Shown one piece after another: positions 50,116-57,392 of a stretch of 64,000 nt of DNA. The translations under genes and the position numbers were made by a program. Under the pieces are notes generated by a model. The model did not search any database, was not told the DNA's origin, and saw only the letters and a list, made by a program, of their open reading frames with translations. The DNA lies in the IMG/VR virus record IMGVR_UViG_3300044695_001846, positions 1-64,000 of that record; one strand, given 5' to 3'. The DNA is from a virus. The first letter of the stretch is position 1, and every line of letters starts with the position of its first letter.

Positions 50116-51030
50116 ATGGCTATAAAAAAAGAAGGTGGTGGCTCAAGCTCTCCAAAAAAAGTAGATACTTCAGATGCAGCAGATGTAGCAAGAGCTAAGA
50201 AAGCGGCAGCAGATAAAGCAAAGGCTGATAAGATAGCAGCAGATGCAGCAGCAGAAAGGCAGAGGTTAGCAGATGCGGCAGCAGCAGCAGAAAGGCAGAG
50301 GTTAGCAGATGCGGCAGCAGCAGCAGAAAGGCAGAGGTTGGCAGATGCAGCAGCAGCAGAGGCAGCAAGGGTTGCAGCAGAAGCAGAAAGACAAAGACAG
50401 GTAGCGGAAGCAGCACGTCTTGCAGCTGAAGCAGCAGCAAGAGCAGAAGCAGCACGTCTTGAAGCAATTGCAAATGCAGCACGTCTTGCAGCAATTGCAG
50501 AAGCAGCAGCAAGATCTTTAAAAGGATCTTCAGATTTTGGCGTTGTTAAAAATCCAACTAGAGATGTTTTAAATATTGGTTCTTTAAATCCATCTGCAAA
50601 TGCAGCAAGACTTCAAACAATTCTTTGGGAAAATATGTCTGCAATTGAGCTTTCTGCTGTTTTAAGACATGACACGGTAGATGGAATTAGACAAAGGTAT
50701 GAAATAATTAGCAACCTATCTGAATTAAGAAAAAGATATGATGCTACAAAAGAACTTTCCGTATTAGATAAATCATCTTTACCATATTCAGAATTTACCA
50801 TTGACCTATCTTCAAAAATACCAGATTCTGCATATATTTCTAACAATGGGTTAGATTCAACTTATCAGTATGTTGATACAGATGGGGTATCGATTGTTGA
50901 AGTAGAAAAAGGATATATCTACGTTGCAAATAATGGTGACATTGTTATAGAATTAAATAATTTATTATCATCAGAAATAGCCCAGGTCCAAATAGACTCT
51001 GATGGTACAATGTATGAGGTGAATAATTAA
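50116..51030 (+). CDS. Tail protein with Ala-rich coiled-coil repeats
   Basis: 304 aa. Residues ~20-135 are a continuous Ala/Glu/Arg helix of the TolA type, including three exact 12-residue units (ERQRLADAAAAA). The C-terminal ~170 residues (GSLNPSANAARLQTILWENM, YQYVDTDGVSIVEVEKGYIYV) form a globular domain. A trimeric rod-plus-head fibre at the tail tip is inferred. The N-terminal DNA is much richer in G/C and in GCA codons than its surroundings. RBS is GGAGGTG. Confidence 0.6.
   Translation: MAIKKEGGGSSSPKKVDTSDAADVARAKKAAADKAKADKIAADAAAERQRLADAAAAAERQRLADAAAAAERQRLADAAAAEAARVAAEAERQRQVAEAARLAAEAAARAEAARLEAIANAARLAAIAEAAARSLKGSSDFGVVKNPTRDVLNIGSLNPSANAARLQTILWENMSAIELSAVLRHDTVDGIRQRYEIISNLSELRKRYDATKELSVLDKSSLPYSEFTIDLSSKIPDSAYISNNGLDSTYQYVDTDGVSIVEVEKGYIYVANNGDIVIELNNLLSSEIAQVQIDSDGTMYEVNN
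50254..50361 (+). repeat. 36-bp tandem repeat, three copies, coding for a coiled coil
   Basis: Units begin at 50254, 50290 and 50326, nearly identical at the nucleotide level and in frame. Further GCAGCA runs flank them. Confidence 0.9.
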
Positions 51031-52202
51031 TGATAACTAATGACGGAAAAAACATTATTGCAAAATATTTGCTAAACCAAGCCCCAGAGTTTGCTAGCCA
51101 TATTGCAATTGGTGTTGGTGGACATGCCTTACCTGTTGCCTCAGCAAGTTATTCTGCATCTGTTTCTCCAGTATTTTCTAGCACATCCAAATCTCTTGAC
51201 TTTGAAGCACTTAGAGTTCCAATTTTATCTAAAGGTCTTATTAAAGAATTAAATGAAGAAACAGATGAGTATGTTGAAAAAATTGTTTTTAAGGCAGAGC
51301 TTCCAACTGATCAAAGATTGCAAATTACAGAAATTGGACTATTTCCCTCAGACTCAAATAGTCTAGCAGAAAGGTTTGGAAGCAAAACTCTTTCATCTTT
51401 TACTAATTCTGAGCCGTGGACGTATTCAAGGTTTGGATCTGGATCTGTTGTCCCATACATTAATGAAGCACTAGACTCTTATGACGGAGAAATTTCTCCA
51501 GGAGATATAATTAGACCAGAAGTTGCTATGTTTATTAATTCAAATTCTTCAATATTTGACTACACTGATAGAAAAAATAGAAGAGAAGAGCCTAGGTACT
51601 TAGACAAATGCTTGATGGTATCTGGAGATTTTTCAAAACTTGACTCAACGTTTAATCCTTTAGCAAACTCTGCAAGTGCAGGGTATTATATTGAAAATAG
51701 TTCTGCAAGATTAAATCTAGGAAGAAATCTTCCAACAGATAAAATAAAATTAGCCATGTCTATAGTTAATACAATATCTACAGATAGTGTGGCTCCAAAT
51801 GGTAATGTTAGAATAATCCTTGAATTCATTAACAATACTGTTAATAGTCCAAAAGCTTATTTAAACATAGATCTTCCAGTAAATTATTTCTATGATGCTT
51901 TAAGTGGAGATCAGTTTAGATATAAGGTTATAACTAGAAGTATTTCAGACTTTGTAATAAGCCCATCCTTTTCTTGGAGTGAAATTGACTTGGTTAGAAT
52001 TTATGCATCTATAGACGTAGCAAATCCTAGTCTTTATAGAATAATTTTAGACGGTATTAGACTAGAAAATATTTCTACAATAAATCCATTATATTCTTTA
52101 ATAGGTGCAGAGTATATTAAAACAGATAACGGATACCCAGTTCTTAAAGAAGAAAACTCAACTAATTATATAGAGTATAGATTTGGCTTAGGAGTTTCCT
52201 AG
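51030..52202 (+). CDS. Tail-tip / baseplate-like protein
   Basis: 390 aa. The N-terminal MITNDGKNIIAKYLLNQAPE (with HIAIGVGGHALP) is a domain found in phage tail proteins that join fibres to the tip. The C-terminal half is a beta-sandwich (LAMSIVNTISTDS, VRIILEFINNTV, YRIILDGIRLENIS), probably carbohydrate-binding. It is coupled to both neighbours by one-base stop/start overlaps. Confidence 0.55.
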   Translation: MITNDGKNIIAKYLLNQAPEFASHIAIGVGGHALPVASASYSASVSPVFSSTSKSLDFEALRVPILSKGLIKELNEETDEYVEKIVFKAELPTDQRLQITEIGLFPSDSNSLAERFGSKTLSSFTNSEPWTYSRFGSGSVVPYINEALDSYDGEISPGDIIRPEVAMFINSNSSIFDYTDRKNRREEPRYLDKCLMVSGDFSKLDSTFNPLANSASAGYYIENSSARLNLGRNLPTDKIKLAMSIVNTISTDSVAPNGNVRIILEFINNTVNSPKAYLNIDLPVNYFYDALSGDQFRYKVITRSISDFVISPSFSWSEIDLVRIYASIDVANPSLYRIILDGIRLENISTINPLYSLIGAEYIKTDNGYPVLKEENSTNYIEYRFGLGVS

Positions 52203-52717
52203 TGGCAAGAATTACGATACCTGTTGAGCAGCTTCCACAACCAGATAAAAATGGAAATCATAATATCCAGTTTAGAATAATATCTGAAGATAGAAATAAA
52301 GCTTCTGCTTGGTCAACATTGTATACCATAAAAAGTATTGGGCAGTATAGACCCTTGCAGTCGGATGTTGACTTCATCCTTTCTGATTCAGATATCTCTT
52401 TAATTTGGGAAACTCCAACAACCTATAACTACCACCCCTCACTTGCTTCAGCCTCTATTGGACACAATCATTCAATAAGATTTAAAAAACATCCAACTGA
52501 TATTTTTGTAAAATGGGATTCTTCAAATTTTGAATACCACGAAAGAACTGATCAGGACGCTATATCAATAAGCATTCCTGAAACAGCATCTGCTTCTGTT
52601 AGAGTTATTGGAACAGTAGCAACACATGGATTTGATAGAGACACCATTTCTGATCAAATAGTAGAAGATTTGTCAAACTTATTTTTAATTTTTGACACTG
52701 GAACACAATTAATCTAA
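52202..52717 (+). CDS. Minor tail protein with FN3-like domain
   Basis: 171 aa, GTG start. The N-terminus RITIPVEQLPQPDKNGNHNI and YQFRIISEDRNKASAWS-type strand resembles an FN3/Ig module. The rest is beta-rich with HNHSIRFKK-like basic turns and an acidic end. It is probably a tail-tip component; there is no enzymatic motif. Confidence 0.45.
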   Translation: MARITIPVEQLPQPDKNGNHNIQFRIISEDRNKASAWSTLYTIKSIGQYRPLQSDVDFILSDSDISLIWETPTTYNYHPSLASASIGHNHSIRFKKHPTDIFVKWDSSNFEYHERTDQDAISISIPETASASVRVIGTVATHGFDRDTISDQIVEDLSNLFLIFDTGTQLI

Positions 52718-52719
52718 AA

Positions 52720-52728
52720 TGGTATAAT
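52720..52728 (+). promoter_or_regulatory. Extended -10 promoter (TGGTATAAT)
   Basis: TGG-TATAAT begins 3 nt after the previous stop and lies 15 nt before the ATG at 52744. The leader has AGGAG. Confidence 0.6.
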
Positions 52729-52743
52729 GTATTAGGAGAAAAA

Positions 52744-53163
52744 ATGGAATTACCAGATAGAGGTCAACCACTAGATATTTCTTATCTACTGAGAATGGCT
52801 ACCGAAATTAACAACTTGAATTCAACTATTAATTCAGGAAGGACTCAATCTTCAATAAAGTATTTTGGAGAAACTGGGGTAACAGAAGTTGCAACATCTG
52901 AATTGGTAATGTATGCATCTAGCCAGCCTGTAACTGGAAACTCCACCACTGATTCTGGATTGACGACAAGGTTTGATTTTCCTTCAGGTTTTAGAAGAGC
53001 TCCAATAGTTACTGTATCTGCTCAATCAAGTTCTGACAATGTTTATTGTGTAATTAAGTCAGTGTCAGATAGGTCTTGCGAAGTTAAGCTAGTTCTTCCA
53101 GCTGGAACCACATCTTCTACTACAGCAAATATTTCCATAATTGCAATTGGCGAAAGAGCTTAG
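52744..53163 (+). CDS. Small tail protein with receptor-binding-like C-terminus
   Basis: 139 aa. An N-terminal helix (DISYLLRMATEINNLNS) probably trimerises. The rest is a beta domain with RFDFPSGFRRAPIVTVSAQS and VKLVLPAGTTSS, resembling the C-terminal tips of small phage tail proteins. It has its own promoter and RBS. It is the last structural gene before the replication module. Confidence 0.5.
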   Translation: MELPDRGQPLDISYLLRMATEINNLNSTINSGRTQSSIKYFGETGVTEVATSELVMYASSQPVTGNSTTDSGLTTRFDFPSGFRRAPIVTVSAQSSSDNVYCVIKSVSDRSCEVKLVLPAGTTSSTTANISIIAIGERA

Positions 53164-53178
53164 AAGAATTGGAATGAG

Positions 53179-53697
53179 ATGTCTAAAGACATTGACATTG
53201 GGGTCGTAAAGCCTTCAGAGAAAGTATTTTTCATTAACGGTGATCTTATAAGAGTTTTGCATATAAATCGTGCTAGCAATATAGTAAAACTATTAAACAT
53301 TACTAAAGGAAAAGATCAGAGTATGTTGTATTCTGATTTTAAAAAACATAGAAAAAGAGCATACTCAGTAATAAGTTCAGCAAAGATATTAAATAGGTCA
53401 AGAATAGCATTGCAAAAATATTATTTAAGCGGTTTGATTCCTGAGCCAGTTGGTGCTAAACTAAATGGAAAAAGAGATTTTAGAGTTATGTCATATTATT
53501 CAGAAGATACTCTTTTTGAAATAAGAGAGATTATGACAACCATACACCATGGTAGACCGAGAAAAGATGGTAATATAACGCCATCAAACGTTCCAACTGA
53601 ACAAGACTTGCGTTCTAGAATGGGAGATGCTATAATGCTTTATACGAAGACATCGGATGGGCGTTTCATTCCGACTTGGCAAGAAGAGACATGGTAG
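53179..53697 (+). CDS. MerR-like winged helix DNA-binding protein
   Basis: 172 aa. Central residues ~70-120 (NRSRIALQKYYLSGLIPEPVG, then RVMSYYSEDTLFEIREIM) have the helix-turn-helix, wing and Tyr-rich strand arrangement of MerR-type domains. The flanking parts are basic. It could regulate the switch from replication to structural gene expression, as it sits at the border of both modules; this is inference. No effector domain or cysteine sensor is present. Confidence 0.55.
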   Translation: MSKDIDIGVVKPSEKVFFINGDLIRVLHINRASNIVKLLNITKGKDQSMLYSDFKKHRKRAYSVISSAKILNRSRIALQKYYLSGLIPEPVGAKLNGKRDFRVMSYYSEDTLFEIREIMTTIHHGRPRKDGNITPSNVPTEQDLRSRMGDAIMLYTKTSDGRFIPTWQEETW

Positions 53698-53706
53698 GAG
53701 ACCAAA

Positions 53707-53910
53707 ATGTCAGAAACAACAAATGTTTCAGTAACACTAGGATATACACTTAATCTTGGAAATTTTCAAAGTCTAAGAATTGATATTGGAATTACAGATT
53801 TTGTTCGTAGTGGAGAAAATACAGATCAGGCTCTTGATAGAGTGTATGAGTTTGTGGAAAATAAAGTAATTCAAAAGGTTGAAGAAGCTAAGAAAGAACT
53901 AGAGGACTAG
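53707..53910 (+). CDS. Small protein of unknown function near replicative helicase
   Basis: 67 aa. A beta start (VSVTLGYTLNLGNFQSLRIDI) is followed by a charged C-terminal helix (ALDRVYEFVENKVIQKVEEA). Proteins of this size and pattern recur before helicase genes in actinophages, without assigned function. The stop overlaps the GTG of the next gene. Confidence 0.5.
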   Translation: MSETTNVSVTLGYTLNLGNFQSLRIDIGITDFVRSGENTDQALDRVYEFVENKVIQKVEEAKKELED

Positions 53911-54218
53911 TGGCGGATAAGAAAGATCGCTTTGCACTAATATCTAGATATAAGAAATTAACAAAAGAAAAAAACTTAAAAGAAGAAAATATAAATATCC
54001 ACATTCAGCAATGGGCTGCAGACTCGTTGATTGAATCATATGGTATAGAGCAAAGTTATGATCTAATTGATTACTATGTTGGCGTTTCTGCATCACCCAC
54101 TTGGAAGTGGTTGGTTAATAATGCTGACAAAGTATACGATGCAAAAAGAATTAAAGAAGAAGATGACGTAGCTAGAAAGTTACTCAGAGAACAAGCAAAG
54201 GAATGGCTAAATAGGTAA
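53910..54218 (+). CDS. Small helical protein, possible helicase-associated factor
   Basis: 102 aa, GTG start. It is all-helical and highly charged, with WAADSLIESYGIEQSYDLIDYY and PTWKWLVNNADKVYDA. It is coupled to the DnaB gene by a one-base overlap. A role as helicase loader or replisome adaptor is a guess based on position and size; no ATPase motif is present. Confidence 0.45.
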   Translation: MADKKDRFALISRYKKLTKEKNLKEENINIHIQQWAADSLIESYGIEQSYDLIDYYVGVSASPTWKWLVNNADKVYDAKRIKEEDDVARKLLREQAKEWLNR

Positions 54219-55432
54219 TGTCTGATTTAGAAGCAAAAGTACTATCTGCAGTTTTAAATGATAAACAGATTCATGTGCTTTTTCAAGCAAATCCAGATAC
54301 CCTATTTAGAACACATAAAGATGTTTGGGATTTTGTAAAAAATTATTATGAGCAAAATTCTACCGTTCCAACACAGTCTTTATTGGTAGAAAAGTTTAGA
54401 GACTTTCAGCCAGTAGGGGAAATTGGTACAACAAAGCATCATCTAGAAGAGTTAAGAACTCAATTTCTTGAAGACCATTTAAGAAATGCATTGATGACTA
54501 GTGCAAAGCAATTAAACGATCATCAACCAATTGAAGCTCTTAATTCGATAATTTCAAAAACATCAGATCTTAAGAGAATTAGTTCTGATGTAAGAGATAT
54601 TGATGCAACAGATGTAGAAGATGCTTCTGCACACTTTATAAACATTAAGGAGTTAAGTGAAAAAGGTATACACGGCGTTAGAACGAACTTGGCAGGTTTT
54701 GATAACTATCTACCTGGTGGCATTGCTCCTGGTCAATTTGGCATTCTTCTTGCTTACCCTGCCATTGGTAAGTCTTGGCTCGCTATTTTTATGGCTGTAC
54801 AAGCGTGGAAAGCTGGCAAGAAACCGTTAATAGTTTCTCTTGAAATGACAGAGAAGGAAGTTAGAAATCGTGTCTACACAATTATGGCTGAAGGATATTT
54901 CTCACATAGAAAATTAAGTGCAGGTATGATTGATATTGAAGGCTTTGAAAATTGGGCTAAGCAAAATTTAAAAGATAGACCACCATTCTATATCATTTCT
55001 AATGATGGTCTTGCAGATGTATCTCCTTCTGTTATTAGAGGAAAGATAGACCAGTACTCACCAGATGTTGTATTTGTTGACTATATTCAGTTGATGAATT
55101 CAAATCAAGGAAATGATAACGAAGTTGTAAAAATTAAAAATATTTCTAGAGAATTAAAAGTTCTTGCAATTTCTTCTCAAGTTCCAATAGTTGCAATTGC
55201 CTCCGCTACCCCTGATGATGCTACAGACATGAATAGTGTCCCCTCACTTGGTCAAGTAGCCTGGTCAAAGCAGCTAGCATATGATGCTGACTGGGTTTTG
55301 GCTTTGGGTCGTGCGACTGGAAGTACAATTCTTGAATGTATCTTTAGAAAAAATCGTCACGGATTTTGTGGAGAATTTATGGTAGATATTGACTTTGACT
55401 CAGGTCGCTTTATTTATAAGGATTTTGAATAA
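54218..55432 (+). CDS. dnaB: DnaB-like replicative DNA helicase
   Basis: 404 aa. A helical N-terminal domain (~1-110) and a RecA-type motor: Walker A AYPAIGKS (~179-186), SLEMTEKEVRNR (~207-218), Walker B VVFVDYIQLM (Asp ~288), ISRELKVLA and a terminal FRKNRHGFCGEF arginine-finger region. It is a hexameric 5'-3' helicase of the phage replication fork. It is shorter than bacterial DnaB (~450 aa), as usual for phages. Confidence 0.9.
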   Translation: MSDLEAKVLSAVLNDKQIHVLFQANPDTLFRTHKDVWDFVKNYYEQNSTVPTQSLLVEKFRDFQPVGEIGTTKHHLEELRTQFLEDHLRNALMTSAKQLNDHQPIEALNSIISKTSDLKRISSDVRDIDATDVEDASAHFINIKELSEKGIHGVRTNLAGFDNYLPGGIAPGQFGILLAYPAIGKSWLAIFMAVQAWKAGKKPLIVSLEMTEKEVRNRVYTIMAEGYFSHRKLSAGMIDIEGFENWAKQNLKDRPPFYIISNDGLADVSPSVIRGKIDQYSPDVVFVDYIQLMNSNQGNDNEVVKIKNISRELKVLAISSQVPIVAIASATPDDATDMNSVPSLGQVAWSKQLAYDADWVLALGRATGSTILECIFRKNRHGFCGEFMVDIDFDSGRFIYKDFE

Positions 55433-55448
55433 AACTGGTTAATTCCAT

Positions 55449-55457
55449 TGATATAAT
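55449..55457 (+). promoter_or_regulatory. Extended -10 promoter (TGATATAAT)
   Basis: TGA-TATAAT ends 7 nt before the ATG at 55465, with no Shine-Dalgarno sequence. Leaderless initiation is likely. Confidence 0.55.
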
Positions 55458-55464
55458 TGATGGT

Positions 55465-55776
55465 ATGTACGCTCACAAGTCAATAAAAAGATTTAGCCTA
55501 GATGGTGAAATTTATGATGATTCCCACATCATAAGACTTAAAGAACAGTACTACAGCATGATTGTCGCTGGAATGAGATCTGATGGGTATGTTCCAAGAT
55601 ATGATATTGACACAGACTTTACAATTAGTTATAATGGTAAGACATTTAATTTTGAAATATCAATATACGGCGTATATGTAGGAAAGAGAACAGCAGAGTG
55701 TATATCAGGGATAGACAAAAACAAGCCAGTAATGGCTACTTCTACTCAGAAGATCAAGTCAGAAGAAGTCTGCTAA
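55465..55776 (+). CDS. Small protein of unknown function
   Basis: 103 aa. RFSLDGEIYDDSHIIRLKEQY at the start, and a DTDFTISYNGKTFNFEISIYG beta pattern, then a Lys-rich tail. It is leaderless by prediction. Its last 79 nt overlap the primase frame, an unusually long overlap for this genome. Similar small proteins occur between helicase and primase in actinophages; no function known to me. Confidence 0.5.
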   Translation: MYAHKSIKRFSLDGEIYDDSHIIRLKEQYYSMIVAGMRSDGYVPRYDIDTDFTISYNGKTFNFEISIYGVYVGKRTAECISGIDKNKPVMATSTQKIKSEEVC

Positions 55777-56651
55777 CTGCAGGTATTGATGTAGTCTATG
55801 AAGTAGAATCTGACTTTATAATCTTTTGTCCATATCATAATAATTATAGATCACCTGCTGCAGAAATTTCAAAAGAAAGCGGATTATTCTATTGCTTTGG
55901 ATGTCAAGAATCTCATTCTCTTATTGAAGTAATAATGCATGTAACTAAAAGATCATATTTTGAATCTGCAAGGATGATTGATTCTAAGTCAGAGAATGTT
56001 AATTTTGTTGAAAGCATTGAGGCAAAGCTTAATAAGAAACCAGACTTTGTTGAATTTGATAATGAATTAATTAAAAGATTAAACACTTCTGCACTCAATT
56101 CACAAAGAGCTGCATCCTACTACCTTGGTAGAGGAATTACAAAAGATAGTGTTGAAAGGTATCTGCTTGGATACTCTGAGTCTCAAGACATGGTTACAAT
56201 ACCAGTACATTCGCCAGATGGAATGTGTTTAGGATTTGTTGGCAGGTCTGTAGAGGGCAAAGAGTTTAAGAATACTCCAGGACTTCCAAAAGCAAAGACA
56301 ATGTTTAATTTGTTTAGAGCAAAAAGATTTGATAAGGTATTCGTTGTAGAGTCATCATTTGATGCAATACGTTTAGAGCAAGTGGGAGCACACGCTGTAG
56401 CAACTCTAGGTGCTTCTGTTTCAGGAAAACAAAGAGAACTACTGAAACAATATTTTAATAATGTAATTATTTTAGGAGATAACGATGATGCTGGAAGAGA
56501 GATGGCTAAAAAGCTATCAAACATTCTTGGGTCAAGTGCAATAAATGCAATCCTGCCAGAATCAGTAAAAGATGTATCAGAATTATCAGATGAAGAATTA
56601 AAAAAGTTTGTGTCACAATTTGACGATCTTGTGGCTAATGTGTTACAATAG
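55698..56651 (+). CDS. DNA primase (DnaG-type, CHC2 + TOPRIM)
   Basis: 317 aa from a GTG at 55698; no later start leaves the zinc domain intact. The zinc-binding site is CPYH (44-47) and CFGC (66-69), a C-x2-H...C-x2-C CHC2 finger. The TOPRIM core has VFVVESSFDAIRL (catalytic Glu) and ILGDNDDAGRE (DxD). The C-terminal helicase-binding domain of bacterial DnaG is absent. It makes RNA primers for the polymerase at 57393. It overlaps the previous gene by 79 nt in another frame. Confidence 0.85.
   Translation: MYIRDRQKQASNGYFYSEDQVRRSLLTAGIDVVYEVESDFIIFCPYHNNYRSPAAEISKESGLFYCFGCQESHSLIEVIMHVTKRSYFESARMIDSKSENVNFVESIEAKLNKKPDFVEFDNELIKRLNTSALNSQRAASYYLGRGITKDSVERYLLGYSESQDMVTIPVHSPDGMCLGFVGRSVEGKEFKNTPGLPKAKTMFNLFRAKRFDKVFVVESSFDAIRLEQVGAHAVATLGASVSGKQRELLKQYFNNVIILGDNDDAGREMAKKLSNILGSSAINAILPESVKDVSELSDEELKKFVSQFDDLVANVLQ
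56620..56649 (+). promoter_or_regulatory. Sigma-70-type promoter of the ssDNA-binding protein gene
   Basis: TTGACG (56620-56625), an 18-nt spacer and TACAAT (56644-56649), ending just inside the primase gene. A small 5-bp hairpin (TGTCC/GGACA, 56658-56674) and an AGGAG RBS lie in the leader of the next gene. Confidence 0.6.
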
Positions 56652-56691
56652 AACAACTGTCCATGTATAGGACAAAATATTAGGAGAAAAA

Positions 56692-57342
56692 ATGGCAATT
56701 GTAAAAGGGCTAAAAAATATCGAAGCAATGCTAGATAAGCCAAAATTTGAAAATAATGGTCCACGAGTAACGTGGCTTAAACTAGAAGATAATCAGAGTG
56801 TATCCGTTCGTTTTGTAAATGAACTTGATGGAGATTCACCAAGCTATGACGAAAAGAATGGTCTTGCCATTGTCGTTTCTGAGCACACAAATCCAAAAGA
56901 TTATAAGCGTAAGGCAGCTTGTTCTGCTGAAAGCGAAGGTCGTTGCTTTGGTTGTGAAATGCACAGAAAAGATATGAAGGCTGGCTGGAGATCTCGTCTA
57001 CGTTTCTACATCAATGTTTTAGTTGATGATGGTGTAAATGATCCATATGTTGCTGTATGGAGCATGGGTGTTGCAAAGTCTGCAACCTTTGATACAATTC
57101 GTGAGTATGTTCAAGATTCGCAAAGTCTTTCAAGTATGACATGGAAGCTAAAGCGAAATGGTAAGGGAACTGAGACAACCTATATTCTAATTCCAATTAA
57201 GCAGGATGAGGAAAAGTTTGATTGGTCTAAGTACGAGATCCCAGACCTTGAAGTAGTTGTAAAGGAAGTTCCTTACGCTGAGCAAGAGTCTTTCTATCTT
57301 GGCTTTGACAATCCATCTGTATCTACTTCTGTAGATTGGTAA
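56692..57342 (+). CDS. ssb: Single-stranded DNA-binding protein
   Basis: 216 aa. An OB-fold-like core with VTWLKLEDNQSVSVRFVNEL and RLRFYINVLVDDGVNDPYVAVW, and a zinc knuckle CSAESEGRCFGCEMH (~77-91), as in T4 gp32-type and actinophage ssDNA-binding proteins. The short acidic/Trp C-terminus (SVDW) may contact the replisome. CGT-rich Arg codons and its own promoter point to high expression. A hairpin follows the gene. Confidence 0.7.
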   Translation: MAIVKGLKNIEAMLDKPKFENNGPRVTWLKLEDNQSVSVRFVNELDGDSPSYDEKNGLAIVVSEHTNPKDYKRKAACSAESEGRCFGCEMHRKDMKAGWRSRLRFYINVLVDDGVNDPYVAVWSMGVAKSATFDTIREYVQDSQSLSSMTWKLKRNGKGTETTYILIPIKQDEEKFDWSKYEIPDLEVVVKEVPYAEQESFYLGFDNPSVSTSVDW

Positions 57343-57346
57343 TTGT

Positions 57347-57371
57347 GGTGGGGGAGAAGTACTCCCCCACC
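57347..57371 (+). terminator. Hairpin after the ssDNA-binding protein gene
   Basis: A 10-bp stem GGTGGGGGAG (57347-57356) / CTCCCCCACC (57362-57371) with a 5-nt loop; no U-tract follows. It is probably a partial terminator or transcript stabiliser before the polymerase gene. Confidence 0.6.
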
Positions 57372-57392
57372 CTATACAACTGAAAGGTTAAA

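Noticed and set aside
50195-50512. Minus-strand Leu-rich ORF opposite the coiled-coil repeats
   Set aside because: Antisense of GCA/GCT repeats gives artificial Leu codons; no RBS or neighbours on that strand.
56183-56764. 193-codon minus-strand ORF opposite primase and its downstream gap
   Set aside because: It covers the primase TOPRIM motifs, which are convincingly coding on the + strand; no minus-strand RBS was seen.
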